Below are positions 36,601 through 50,279 of a stretch of 64,000 bases of DNA, one piece after another (the first letter of the stretch is position 1; every line of letters starts with the position of its first letter). This DNA is from Elmis aenea (taxonomy: Eukaryota > Arthropoda > Insecta > Coleoptera > Elmidae). Both the position numbers and the translations under genes were made by a program. The notes beneath the pieces were generated by a model. That model saw nothing but the letters and a program-made list of their open reading frames with translations. It was not told the origin of the DNA and did not search any database. Location: the NCBI GenBank assembly GCA_947652605.1, contig CANTFG010000006.1, positions 1 through 64,000 of the forward strand. Reading direction: 5' to 3'.

Positions 36601-37114
36601 GAAATAGTCGCTCAAGGAACATATGTATTAACTAAAGCACTGTATTTTTAGGAAATTATTAAAAATTAAAACCAGCTCATTGAAAGACATATGCAAAACA
36701 ATTGTATTCATGTAAAGAGGCGATGGATAAACTGTTCCTGTGATATACAAATCAATAATTAAAATTGTTTAGAAATAGTCGCTCAAGGAACATATGTATT
36801 AACTAAAGCACGGTATTTTTAGGAAATTATTAAAAATTAAAACCAGCTCATTGAAAGACATATGCAAAACAATTGTATTCATGTAAAGAGGCGATGGATA
36901 AACTGTTTCTGTGATATACAAATCAATAATTAAAATTGTTTCGAAATAGTCGCTCAAGGAACATATGTATGAACTAAAGCACGGTATTTTTTGGAAATCA
37001 TTAAAAATTAAAACCAGCTCATTGAAAGACATATGCAAAACAATTGTATTCATGTAAAGAGGCGATGGATAAACTGTTCCAGTGATATACAAATCAATAA
37101 TTGAAATTGTTTCG
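33695..37114 (+). repeat. 23-monomer-period HOR, copy 1 (20 monomers, 3420 bp)
   Basis: Twenty monomers of exactly 171 bp, repeated at 37627-41046. Shared rare markers lie exactly 3932 bases apart: GGATAATCTG (TCTG at 36389 and 40321), GTATATTTAGGAAATCATT, and AGCTTATT with GCAATAC and GATGAAT. The one difference I saw is GCTCAAGTAAC near 35249 against GCTCAAGGAAC. The last four units are TAAGACATT, GCACTG, the GTTTCTG unit and the ATGAAC unit. Confidence 0.9.
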
Positions 37115-37626
37115 AAATAGTCGCTTAAGGAACATATGTATTAACTAAAGCACGGTATTTTTAGAAAATTATTAAAAATTAAAACCAGCTCTTTGAAAGA
37201 CATATGCAAAACAATTGTATTCATGTAAAGAGGCGATGGATAAACTGTTTCTGTGATATACAAATCAATAATTGAAATTGTTTCGAAATAGTCGCTTAAG
37301 GAACATATGTATTAACTAAAGCACGGTATTTTTAGGAAATTATTAAAAATTAAAACCAGCTCATTGAAAGACATATGCAAAACAATTGTATTCATGTAAA
37401 GAGGCGATGGATAAACTGTTCCTGTGATATACAAATCAATAATTAAAATTGTTTAGAAATAGTCGCTCAAGGAACATATGTATTAACTAAAGCACGGTAT
37501 TTTTAGAAAATTATTAAAAATTAAAACCAGCTCATTGAAAGACATATGCAAAACAATTGTATTCATGTAAAGAGGCGATGGATAAACTGTTTCTGTGATT
37601 ACAAATCAATAATTGAAATTGTTTCG
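37115..37626 (+). repeat. Three-monomer link between the 23-monomer HOR copies
   Basis: Three monomers, 171, 171 and 170 bp. The third has GTGATTACAAATC, one base short. This single-base loss is why the offset between the flanking copies is 3932 (23 x 171 - 1). The first unit matches the one after the ATGAAC unit at 33353, so the link is itself derived from that region. Confidence 0.8.
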
Positions 37627-40600
37627 AAATAGTCGCTTAAGGAACATATGTATTAACTAAAGCACGGTATTTTTAGGAAATTATTAAAAATTAAAACCAG
37701 CTCATTGAAAGACATATGCAAAACAATTGTATTCATGTAAAGAGGCGATGGATAAACTGTTCCTGTGATATACAAATCAATAATTAAAATTGTTTCGAAA
37801 TAGTCGCTCAAGGAACATATGTATTAACTAAAGCACGGTATTTTTAGAAAATTATTAAAAATTAAAACCAGCTCTTTGAAAGACATATGCAAAACAATTG
37901 TATACATGTAAAGAGGCGATAGATAAACTGTTCCTGTAATATACAAATCAATAATTAAAATTGTTTCGAAATAGTCGCTCAAGGAACATATGTATTAACT
38001 AAAGCACGGTATTTTTAGAAAATTATTAAAAATTAAAACCAGCTCATTGAAAGACATATGCAAAACAATTGTATTCATGTAAAGAGGCGATGGATAAACT
38101 GTTCCTGTGATATACAAATCTATAATTAAAATTGTTTCGAAATAGTCGCTTAAGGAACATATGTATTAACTAAAGCACGGTATTTTTAGGAAATTATTAA
38201 AAATTAAAACCAGCTCATTGAAAGACATATGCAAAACAATTGTATTCATGTAAAGAGGCGATGGATAAACTGTTCCTGTGATATACAAATCAATAATTAA
38301 AATTGTTTAGAAATAGTCGCTCAAGAAACATATGTATTAACTAAAGCACGGTATTTTTAAGAAATTATTAAAAATTAAAACCAGCTCATTGAAAGACATA
38401 TGCAAAACAATTGTATTCATGTAAAGAGGCGATGGATAAACTGTTCCTGTGATATACAAATCAATAATTAAAATTGTTTAGAAATAGTCGCTCAAGGAAC
38501 ATATGTATTAACTAAAGCACGGTATTTTTAGGAAATTATTAAAAATTAAAACCAGCTCATTGAAAGACATATGCAAAACAATTGTATTCATGTAAAGATG
38601 CGAAGGATAAACTTGTCCTGTGATATACAAATCAATAATTAAAATTGTTTAAAAATAGTCGCTTAAGGAACATATGTATTAACTAAAGCACGGTATATTT
38701 AGGAAATCATTAAAAATTAAAACCAGCTCATTGAAAGACATATGCAAAACAATTGTATTCATGTAAAGAGGCGATGGATAAACTGTTTCTGTGATATACA
38801 AATCAATAATTAAAATTGTTTCGAAATAGTCGCTCAAGGAACATATGTATTAACTAAAGCACGGTATTTTTAGGAAATTATTAAAAATTAAAACCAGCTC
38901 ATTGAAAGATATATGCAAAACAATTGTATTCATGTAAAGAGGCGATGGATAAACTGTTCCTGTGATATACAAATCAATAATTAAAATTGTTTAGAAATAG
39001 TCGCTCAAGGAACATATGTATTAACTAAAGCACGGTATTTTTAGGAAATTATTAAAAATTAAAACCAGCTCATTGAAAGACATATGCAAAACAATTGTAT
39101 TCATATAAAGAGGCGATGGATAAACTGTTCCTGTGATATACAAATCAATAATTAAAATTGTTTCAAAATAGTCGCTCAAGGAACATATGTATTAACTAAA
39201 GCACGGTATTTTTAGGAAATTATTAAAAATTAAAACCAGCTCATTGAAAGACATATGCAAAACAATTGTATTCATGTAAAGATGCGAAGGATAAACTTGT
39301 CCTGTGATATACAAATCAATAATTAAAATTGTTTCGAAATAGTCGCTCAAGGAACATATGTATTAACTAAAGCACGGTATTTTTAGGAAATTATTAAAAA
39401 TTAAAACCAGCTTATTGAAAGACATATGCAATACAATTGTATTCATGTAAAGAGACGATGAATAAACTGTTTCTGTGATATACAAATCAATAATTAAAAT
39501 TGTTTCGAAATAGTCGCTCAAGGAACATATGTATTAACTAAAGCACGGTATTTTTAGGAAATTATTAAAAATTAAAACCAGCTCATTGAAAGATATATGC
39601 AAAACAATTGTATTCATGTAAAGAGGCGATGGATAAACTGTTCCTGTGATATACAAATCAATAATTAAAATTGTTTCGAAATAGTCGCTCAAGGAACATA
39701 TGTATTAACTAAAGCACGGTATTTTTAAGACATTATTAAAAATTAAAACCAGCTCATTGAAAGACATATGCAAAACAATTGTATTCATGTAAAAAGGCGA
39801 TGGATAAACTGTTCCTGTGATATACAAATCAATAATTAAAATTGTTCAGAAATAGTCGCTCAAGGAATATATGTATTAACTAAAGCACGGTATTTTTAGG
39901 AAATTATTAAAAATTAAAACCAGCTCATTGAAAGACATATGCAAAACAATTGTATTCATGTAAAGAGGCGATGGATAAACTGTTTCTGTGATATACAAAT
40001 CAATAATTAAAATTGTTTCGAAATAGTCGCTTAAGGAACATATGTATTAACTAAAGCACGGTATTTTTAGGAAATCATTAAAAATTAAAACCAGCTCTTT
40101 GAAAGACATATGCAAAACAATTGTATTCATGTAAAGAGGCGATGGATAAACTGTTCCTGTGATATACAAATCAATAATTAAAATTGTTCAGAAATAGTCG
40201 CTCAAGGAATATATGTATTAACTAAAGCACGGTATTTTTAGGAAATAATTAAAAATTAAAACCAGCTCATTGAAAGACATATGCAAAACAATTGTATTCA
40301 TGTAAAGAGGCGATGGATAATCTGTTCCTGTGATATACAAATCAATAATTAAAATTGTTTAGAAATAGTCGCTCAAGGAACATATGTATTAACTAAAGCA
40401 CGGTATTTTTAAGACATTATTAAAAATTAAAACCAGCTCATTGAAAGACATATGCAAAACAATTGTATTCATGTAAAAAGGCGATGGATAAACTGTTCCT
40501 GTCATATACAAATCAATAATTAAAATTGTTTAGAAATAGTCGCTCAAGGAACATATGTATTAACTAAAGCACTGTATTTTTAGGAAATTATTAAAAATTA

Positions 40601-41046
40601 AAACCAGCTCATTGAAAGACATATGCAAAACAATTGTATTCATGTAAAGAGGCGATGGATAAACTGTTCCTGTGATATACAAATCAATAATTAAAATTGT
40701 TTAGAAATAGTCGCTCAAGGAACATATGTATTAACTAAAGCACGGTATTTTTAGGAAATTATTAAAAATTAAAACCAGCTCATTGAAAGACATATGCAAA
40801 ACAATTGTATTCATGTAAAGAGGCGATGGATAAACTGTTTCTGTGATATACAAATCAATAATTAAAATTGTTTCGAAATAGTCGCTCAAGGAACATATGT
40901 ATGAACTAAAGCACGGTATTTTTTGGAAATCATTAAAAATTAAAACCAGCTCATTGAAAGACATATGCAAAACAATTGTATTCATGTAAAGAGGCGATGG
41001 ATAAACTGTTCCAGTGATATACAAATCAATAATTGAAATTGTTTCG
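37627..41046 (+). repeat. 23-monomer-period HOR, copy 2 (20 monomers, 3420 bp)
   Basis: Near-identical copy of 33695-37114. It is followed by a different continuation: TAGAAAATT with CCCACTCTTTG ending TTCAG, whereas copy 1 continues with GTTTCTG and AATTGAAATTG. That divergence marks one exchange boundary at about 41.1-41.2 kb. Confidence 0.9.
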
Positions 41047-43782
41047 AAATAGTCGCTTAAGGAACATATGTATTAACTAAAGCACGGTATTTTTAGAAAA
41101 TTATTAAAAATTAAAACCCACTCTTTGAAAGACATATGCAAAACAATTGTATTCATGTAAAGAGGCGATGGATAAACTGTTCCTGTGATATACAAATCAA
41201 TAATTAAAATTGTTCAGAAATAGTCGCTCAAGGAATATATGTATTAACTAAAGCACGGTATTTTTAGGAAATTATTAAAAATTAAAACCAGCTCATTGAA
41301 AGACATATGCAAAACAATTGTATTCATGTAAAGAGGCGATGGATAAACTGTTTCTGTGATATACAAATCAATAATTAAAATTGTTTCGAAATAGTCGCTC
41401 AAGGAACATATGTATTAACTAAAGCACGGTATTTTTAGGAAATTATTAAAAATTAAAACCAGCTCATTGAAAGATATATGCAAAACAATTTTATTCATGT
41501 AAAGAGGCGATGGATAAACTGTTCCTGTGATATACCAATCAATAATTAAAATTGTTTAGAAATAGTCGCTCAAGGAACATATGTATTAACTAAAGCACTG
41601 TATTTTTAGGAAATTATTAAAAATTAAAACCAGCTCATTGAAAGACATATGCAAAACAATTGTATTCATATAAAGAGGCGATGGATAAACTGTTCCTGTG
41701 ATATACAAATCAATAATTAAAATTGTTTCAAAATAGTCGCTCAAGGAACATATGTATTAACTAAAGCACGATATTTTTAGGAAATTATTAAAAATTAAAA
41801 CCAGCTCATTGAAAGACATATGCAAAACAATTGTATTCATGTAAAGATGCGAAGGATAAACTTGTCCTGTGATATACAAATCAATAATTAAAATTGTTTC
41901 GAAATAGTCGCTCAAGGAACATATGTATTAACTAAAGCACGGTATTTTTAGGAAATTATTAAAAATTAAAACCAGCTCATTGAAAGACATATGCAATACA
42001 ATTGTATTCATGTAAAGAGACGATGGATAAACTGTTTCTGTGATATACAAATCAATAATTAAAATTGTTTCGAAATAGTCGCTCAAGGAACATATGTATT
42101 AACTAAAGCACGGTATTTTTAGGAAATTATTAAAAATTAAAACCAGCTCATTGAAAGATATATGCAAAACAATTGTATTCATGTAAAGAGGCGATGGATA
42201 AACTGTTCCTGTGATATACAAATCAATAATTAAAATTGTTTCGAAATAGTCGCTCAAGGAACATATGTATTAACTAAAGCACGGTATTTTTAAGACATTA
42301 TTAAAAATTAAAACCAGCTCATTGAAAGACATATGCAAAACAATTGTATTCATGTAAAAAGGCGATGGATAAACTGTTCCTGTCATATACAAATCAATAA
42401 TTAAAATTGTTTAGAAATAGTCGCTCAAGGAACATATGTATTAACTAAAGCACTGTATTTTTAGGAAATTATTAAAAATTAAAACCAGCTCATTGAAAGA
42501 CATATGCAAAAAAATTGTATTCATGTAAAGAGGCGATGGATAAACTGTTCCTGTGATATACAAATCAATAATTAAAATTGTTTAGAAATAGTCGCTCAAG
42601 GAACATATGTATAAACTAAAGCACGGTATTTTTAGGAAATTATTAAAAATTAAAACCAGCTCATTGAAAGACATATGCAAAACAATTGTATTCATGTAAA
42701 GAGGCGATGGATAAACTGTTTCTGTGATATACAAATCAATAATTAAAATTGTTTCGAAATAGTCGCTCAAGGAACATATGTATGAACTAAAGCACGGTAT
42801 TTTTTGGAAATCATTAAAAATTAAAACCAGCTCATTGAAAGACATATGCAAAACAATTGTATTCATGTAAAGAGGCGATGGATAAACTGTTCCAGTGATA
42901 TACAAATCAATAATTGAAATTGTTTGGAAATAGTCGCTTAAGGAACATATGTATTAACTAAAGCACGGTATTTTTAGGAAATTATTAAAAATTAAAACCA
43001 GCTCTTTGAAAGACATATGCAAAACAATTGTATTCATGTAAAGAGGCGATGGATAAACTGTTCCTGTGATATACAAATCAATAATTAAAATTGTTTAGAA
43101 ATAGTCGCTCAAGGAACATATGTATTAACTAAAGCACGGTATTTTTAAGACATTATTAAAAATTAAAACCAGCTCATTGAAAGACATATGCAAAACAATT
43201 GTATTCATGTAAAAAGGCGATGGATAAACTGTTCCTGTCATATACAAATCAATAATTAAAATTGTTTAGAAATAGTCGCTCAAGGAACATATGTATTAAC
43301 TAAAGCACTGTATTTTTAGGAAATTATTAAAAATTAAAACCAGCTTATTGAAAGACATATGCAAAACAATTGTATTCATGTAAAGAGACGATAGATAAAC
43401 TGTTTCTGTGATATACAAATCAATAATTAAAATTGTTTCGAAATAGTCGCTCAAGGAACATATGTATTAACTAAAGCACGGTATTTTTAGGAAATTATTA
43501 AAAATTAAAACCAGCTCATTGAAAGATATATGCAAAACAATTGTATTCATGTAAAGAGGCGATGGATAAACTGTTCCTGTGATATACAAATCAATAATTA
43601 AAATTGTTTCGAAATAGTCGCTCAAGGAACATATGTATTAACTAAAGCACGGTATTTTTAAGACATTATTAAAAATTAAAACCAGCTCATTGAAAGACAT
43701 ATGCAAAACAATTGTATTCATGTAAAAAGGCGATGGATAAACTGTTCCTGTGATATACAAATCAATAATTAAAATTGTTTAG
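41047..43782 (+). repeat. 16-monomer transition region
   Basis: Contains one cassette run (ACCAATC, ATATAAAG on a GCACTG background, CTTGTCC, GCAATAC, GATATATGC, TAAGACATT, GCACTG), then the ATGTATAAAC unit at 42586, the ATGAAC unit at 42757 and a GTTTGG junction. Private changes include GCACGATATT near 41770 and GCAAAAAAATTG near 42507. Monomers 42586-43440 are repeated at 43783-44637. Confidence 0.75.
42586..43440 (+). repeat. Five-monomer repeat, copy 1 (offset 1197)
   Basis: Order: ATGTATAAAC unit; ATGAAC unit ending GTTTGG; CTTAAGG/CTCTTTG ending TTAG; TAAGACATT; GCACTG. The next copy is at 43783-44637, seven monomers later. The rare ATAAAC and GTTTGG states are shared, so the two are recent duplicates. 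In the minus-strand frame ATAAAC converts the usual stop at unit positions 27-29 into a leucine codon. Confidence 0.8.
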
Positions 43783-45321
43783 AAATAGTCGCTCAAGGAA
43801 CATATGTATAAACTAAAGCACGGTATTTTTAGGAAATTATTAAAAATTAAAACCAGCTCATTGAAAGACATATGCAAAACAATTGTATTCATGTAAAGAG
43901 GCGATGGATAAACTGTTTCTGTGATATACAAATCAATAATTAAAATTGTTTCGAAATAGTCGCTCAAGGAACATATGTATGAACTAAAGCACGGTATTTT
44001 TTGGAAATCATTAAAAATTAAAACCAGCTCATTGAAAGACATATGCAAAACAATTGTATTCATGTAAAGAGGCGATGGATAAACTGTTCCAGTGATATAC
44101 AAATCAATAATTGAAATTGTTTGGAAATAGTCGCTTAAGGAACATATGTATTAACTAAAGCACGGTATTTTTAGGAAATTATTAAAAATTAAAACCAGCT
44201 CTTTGAAAGACATATGCAAAACAATTGTATTCATGTAAAGAGGCGATGGATAAACTGTTCCTGTGATATACAAATCAATAATTAAAATTGTTTAGAAATA
44301 GTCGCTCAAGGAACATATGTATTAACTAAAGCACGGTATTTTTAAGACATTATTAAAAATTAAAACCAGCTCATTGAAAGACATATGCAAAACAATTGTA
44401 TTCATGTAAAAAGGCGATGGATAAACTGTTCCTGTCATATACAAATCAATAATTAAAATTGTTTAGAAATAGTCGCTCAAGGAACATATGTATTAACTAA
44501 AGCACTGTATTTTTAGGAAATTATTAAAAATTAAAACCAGCTCATTGAAAGACATATGCAAAACAATTGTATTCATGTAAAGAGGCGATGGATAAACTGT
44601 TCCTGTGATATACAAATCAATAATTAAAATTGTTTAGAAATAGTCGCTCAAGGAACATATGTATTAACTAAAGCACGGTATTTTTAGGAAATTATTAAAA
44701 ATTAAAACCAGCTCATTGAAAGACATATGCAAAACAATTGTATTCATGTAAAGAGGCGATGGATAAACTGTTTCTGTGATATACAAATCAATAATTAAAA
44801 TTGTTTCGAAATAGTCGCTCAAGGAACATATGTATGAACTAAAGCACGGTATTTTTTGGAAATCATTAAAAATTAAAACCAGCTCATTGAAAGACATATG
44901 CAAAACAATTGTATTCATGTAAAGAGGCGATGGATAAACTGTTCCTGTGATATACAAATCAATAATTGAAATTGTTTCGAAATAGTCGCTTAAGGAACAT
45001 ATGTATTAACTAAAGCACGGTATTTTTAGGAAATTATTAAAAATTAAAACCAGCTCTTTGAAAGACATATGCAAAACAATTGTATTCATGTAAAGAGGCG
45101 ATGGATAAACTGTTCCTGTGATATACAAATCAATAATTAAAATTGTTCAGAAATAGTCGCTCAAGGAATATATGTATTAACTAAAGCACGGTATTTTTAG
45201 GAAATTATTAAAAATTAAAACCAGCTCATTGAAAGACATATGCAAAACAATTGTATTCATGTAAAGAAGCGATGGATAAACTGTTCCTGTGATATACAAA
45301 TCAATAATTAAAATTGTTTAG

Positions 45322-45491
45322 AAATAGTCGCTCAAGGAACATATGTATTAACTAAAGCACGGTATTTTTAGGAAATTATTAATAATATAACCAGCTCATT
45401 GAAAGACATATGCAAAACAATTGTATTCATGTAAAGAGGCGATGGATAAACTGTTTCTGTGATATACAAATCAATAATTGAAATTGTTTCG
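45322..45491 (+). repeat. Length-variant monomer, 170 bp (TTAATAATATAACC)
   Basis: A local rearrangement of the A/T tract replaces AAAAATTAAAACC with AATAATATAACC, one base shorter. It is found only here and at 53872, exactly 8550 bp away, and is the best single marker of that duplication. Confidence 0.92.
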
Positions 45492-45662
45492 AAATAGTCG
45501 CTTAAGGAACATATGTATTAACTAAAGCACGGTATTTTTAGGAAATTATTAAAAATTAAAACCAGCTCATTGAAAGACATATGCAAAACAATTGTATTCA
45601 TGTAAAGAGGCGATGGATAAACTGTTCCTGTGATATACAAATCAATAATTAAAATTGTTTCG

Positions 45663-48600
45663 AAATAGTCGCTCAAGGAACATATTTATTAACTAAAGCA
45701 CGGTATTTTTAGGAAATTATTAAAAATTAAAACCAGCTCTTTGAAAGACATATGCAAAACAATTGTATACATGTAAAGAGGCGATAGATAAACTGTTCCT
45801 GTAATATACAAATCAATAATTAAAATAGTTTCGAAATAGTCGCTCAAGGAACATATGTATTAACTAAAGCACGGTATTTTTAGAAAATTATTAAAAATTA
45901 AAACCAGCTCATTGAAAGACATATGCAAAACAATTGTATTCATGTAAAGAGGCGATGGATAAACTGTTCCTGTGATATACAAATCTATAATTAAAATTGT
46001 TTCGAAATAGTCGCTTAAGGAACATATGTATTAACTAAAGCACGGTATTTTTAGGAAATTATTAAAAATTAAAACCAGCTCATTGAAAGACATATGCAAA
46101 ACAATTGTATTCATGTAAAGAGGCGATGGATAAACTGTTCCTGTCATATACAAATCAATAATTAAAATTGTTTAGAAATAGTCGCTCAAGAAACATATGT
46201 ATTAACTAAAGCACGGTATTTTTAAGAAATTATTAAAAATTAAAACCAGCTCATTGAAAGACATATGCAAAACAATTGTATTCATGTAAAGAGGCGATGG
46301 ATAAACTGTTCCTGTGATATACAAATCAATAATTAAAATTGTTTAGAAATAGTCGCTCAAGGAACATATGTATTAACTAAAGCACGGTATTTTTAGGAAA
46401 TTATTAAAAATTAAAACCAGCTCATTGAAAGACATATGCAAAACAATTGTATTCATGTAAAGATGCGAAGGATAAACTTGTCCTGTGATATACAAATCAA
46501 TAATTAAAATTGTTTAAAAATAGTCGCTCAAGGAACATATGTATTAACTAAAGCACGGTATTTTTAGGAAATCATTAAAAATTAAAACCAGCTCATTGAA
46601 AGACATATGCAAAACAATTGTATTCATGTAAAGAGGCGATGGATAAACTGTTTCTGTGATATACAAATCAATAATTAAAATTGTTTCGAAATAGTCGCTC
46701 AAGGAACATATGTATTAACTAAAGCACGGTATTTTTAGGAAATTATTAAAAATTAAAACCAGCTCATTGAAAGATATATGCAAAACAATTGTATTCATGT
46801 AAAGAGGCGATGGATAAACTGTTCCTGTGATATACCAATCAATAATTAAAATTGTTTAGAAATAGTCGCTCAAGGAACATATGTATTAACTAAAGCACGG
46901 TATTTTTAGGAAATTATTAAAAATTAAAACCAGCTCATTGAAAGACATATGCAAAACAATTGTATTCATATAAAGAGGCGATGGATAAACTGTTCCTGTG
47001 ATATACAAATCAATAATTAAAATTGTTTCAAAATAGTCGCTCAAGGAACATATGTATTAACTAAAGCACGGTATTTTTAGGAAATTATTAAAAATTAAAA
47101 CCAGCTCATTGAAAGACATATGCAAAACAATTGTATTCATGTAAAGATGCGAAGGATAAACTTGTCCTGTGATATACAAATCAATAATTAAAATTGTTTC
47201 GAAATAGTCGCTCAAGGAACATATGTATTAACTAAAGCACGGTATTTTTAGGAAATTATTAAAAATTAAAACCAGCTCATTGAAAGACATATGCAATACA
47301 ATTGTATTCATGTAAAGAGACGATGGATAAACTGTTTCTGTGATATACAAATCAATAATTAAAATTGTTTCGAAATAGTCGCTCAAGGAACATATGTATT
47401 AACTAAAGCACGGTATTTTTAGAAAATTATTAAAAATTAAAACCAGCTCATTGAAAGATATATGCAAAACAATTGGATTCATGTAAAGAGGCGATGGATA
47501 AACTGTTCCTGTGATATACAAATCAATAATTAAAATTGTTTCGAAATAGTCGCTCAAGGAACATATGTATTAACTAAAGCACGGTATTTTTAAGACATTA
47601 TTAAAAATTAAAACCAGCTCATTGAAAGACATATGCAAAACAATTGTATTCATGTAAAAAGGCGATGGATAAACTGTTCCAGTCATATACAAATCAATAA
47701 TTAAAATTGTTTAGAAATAGTCGCTCAAGGAACATATGTATTAACTAAAGCACTGTATTTTTAGGAAATTATTAAAAATTAAAACCAGCTCATTGAAAGA
47801 CATATGCAAAACAATTGTATTCATATAAAGAGGCGATGGATAAACTGTTCCTGTGATATACAAATCAATAATTAAAATTGTTTCAAAATAGTCGCTCAAG
47901 GAACATATGTATTAACTAAAGCACGGTATTTTTAGGAAATTATTAAAAATTAAAACCAGCTCATTGAAAGACATATGCAAAACAATTGTATTCATGTAAA
48001 GATGCGAAGGATAAACTTGTCCTGTGATATACAAATCAATAATTAAAATTGTTTCGAAATAGTCGCTCAAGGAACATATGTATTAACTAAAGCACGGTAT
48101 TTTTAGGAAATTATTAAAAATTAAAACCAGCTCATTGAAAGACATATGCAATACAATTGTATTCATGTAAAGAGACGATGGATAAACTGTTTCTGTGATA
48201 TACAAATCAATAATTAAAATTGTTTCGAAATAGTCGCTCAAGGAACATATGTATTAACTAAAGCACGGTATTTTTAAGACATTATTAAAAATTAAAACCA
48301 GCTCATTGAAAGACATATGCAAAACAATTGTATTCATGTAAAAAGGCGATGGATAAACTGTTCCTGTCATATACAAATCAATAATTAAAATTGTTTAGAA
48401 ATAGTCGCTCAAGGAACATATGTATTAACTAAAGCACTGTATTTTTAGGAAATTATTAAAAATTAAAACCAGCTCATTGAAAGACATATGCAAAACAATT
48501 GTATTCATATAAAGAGGCGATGGATAAACTGTTCCTGTGATATACAAATCAATAATTAAAATTGTTTCAAAATAGTCGCTCAAGGAACATATGTATTAAC

Positions 48601-50279
48601 TAAAGCACGGTATTTTTAGGAAATTATTAAAAATTAAAACCAGCTCATTGAAAGACATATGCAAAACAATTGTATTCATGTAAAGATGCGAAGGATAAAC
48701 TTGTCCTGTGATATACAAATCAATAATTAAAATTGTTTCGAAATAGTCGCTCAAGGAACATATGTATTAACTAAAGCACGGTATTTTTAGGAAATTATTA
48801 AAAATTAAAACCAGCTCATTGAAAGACATATGCAATACAATTGTATTCATGTAAAGAGACGATGGATAAACTGTTTCTGTGATATACAAATCAATAATTA
48901 AAATTGTTTCGAAATAGTCGCTCAAGGAACATATGTATTAACTAAAGCACGGTATTTTTAGGAAATTATTAAAAATTAAAACCAGCTCATTGAAAGATAT
49001 ATGCAAAACAATTGTATTCATGTAAAGAGGCGATGGATAAACTGTTCCTGTGATATACAAATCAATAATTAAAATTGTTTCAAAATAGTCGCTCAAGGAA
49101 CATATGTATTAACTAAAGCACGGTATTTTTAAGACATTATTAAAAATTAAAACCAGCTCATTGAAAGACATATGCAAAACAATTGTATTCATGTAAAAAA
49201 GCGATGGATAAACTGTTCCTGTCATATACAAATCAATAATTAAAATTGTTTAGAAATAGTCGCTCAAGGAACATATGTATTAACTAAAGCACTGTATTTT
49301 TAGGAAATTATTAAAAATTAAAACCAGCTCATTGAAAGACATATGCAAAACCATTGTATTCATGTAAAAAGGCGATGGATAAACTGTTCCAGTGATATAC
49401 AAATCAATAATTGAAATTGTTTCGAAATAGTCGCTTAAGGAACATATGTATTAACTAAAGCACGGTATTTTTAGGAAATTATTAAAAATTAAAACCAGCT
49501 CTTTGAAAGACATATGCAAAACAATTGTATTCATGTAAAGAGGCGATGGATAAACTGTTCCTGTGATATACAAATCAATAATTAAAATTGTTTAGAAATA
49601 GTCGCTCAAGGAACATATGTATTAACTAAAGCACGGTATTTTTAAGACATTATTAAAAATTAAAACCAGCTCATTGAAAGACATATGCAAAACAATTGTA
49701 TTCATGTAAAAAGGCGATGGATAAACTGTTCCTGTCATATACAAATCAATAATTAAAATTGTTTAGAAATAGTCGCTCAAGGAACATATGTATTAACTAA
49801 AGCACTGTATTTTTAGGAAATTATTAAAAATTAAAACCAGCTCATTGAAAGACATATGCAAAACAATTGTATTCATGTAAAGAGGCGATGGATAAACTGT
49901 TCCTGTGATATACAAATCAATAATTAAAATTGTTTAGAAATAGTCGCTCAAGGAACATATGTATTAACTAAAGCACGGTATTTTTAGGAAATTATTAAAA
50001 ATTAAAACCAGCTCATTGAAAGACATATGCAAAACAATTGTATTCATGTAAAGAGGCGATGGATAAACTGTTTCTGTGATATACAAATCAATAATTAAAA
50101 TTGTTTCGAAATAGTCGCTCAAGGAACATATGTATGAACTAAAGCACGGTATTTTTTGGAAATCATTAAAAATTAAAACCAGCTCATTGAAAGACATATG
50201 CAAAACAATTGTATTCATGTAAAGAGGCGATGGATAAACTGTTCCAGTGATATACAAATCAATAATTGAAATTGTTTCG
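45663..50279 (+). repeat. 27-monomer HOR unit, copy 1 (4617 bp)
   Basis: Runs from the TATACATG/GATAGAT/CTGTAATAT monomer to the ATGAAC monomer. Internal order: AATCTATAATT; CTTAAGG; GCTCAAGAAAC/TAAGAAATT; ordinary; CTTGTCC/TTAA; AATCATT; ACCAATC; then ATATAAAG, CTTGTCC, GCAATAC cassettes alternating with TAAGACATT/GCACTG pairs. This unit is complete at 54213 and 58830, and a shorter relative occupies 33866-37114 and 37798-41046. Confidence 0.88.

Larger units (their letters stand above)
43783..50279 (+). repeat. 6.5-kb HOR block, copy 1 (38 monomers, offset 8550)
   Basis: Thirty-eight monomers repeated at 52333-58829 with a constant offset of 50 x 171. Even the unusual 170-bp unit with TTAATAATATAACC (45322) is matched, at 53872. 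Other shared rare markers are CATATTTATT with TATACATG, TTAAAATAGTTTCG, TTGGATTCATG, CCAGTCATATAC and AACCATTG. Differences I noticed are few: ATAAAC against ATTAAC in the first unit, and TGTAAAAAAGCG near 49196 against TGTAAAAAGGCG. Confidence 0.92.

Noticed and set aside
42582..42905. Minus-strand ORFs of 79-107 codons recurring about 20 times (for example at 4471, 13021, 32011, 42582, 63130)
   Set aside because: Each is just two satellite monomers read in one frame where stop codons at unit 27-29 and 168-170 happen to be substituted. They have no flanking gene signals, no domain, and the same sequence is closed in most monomers.
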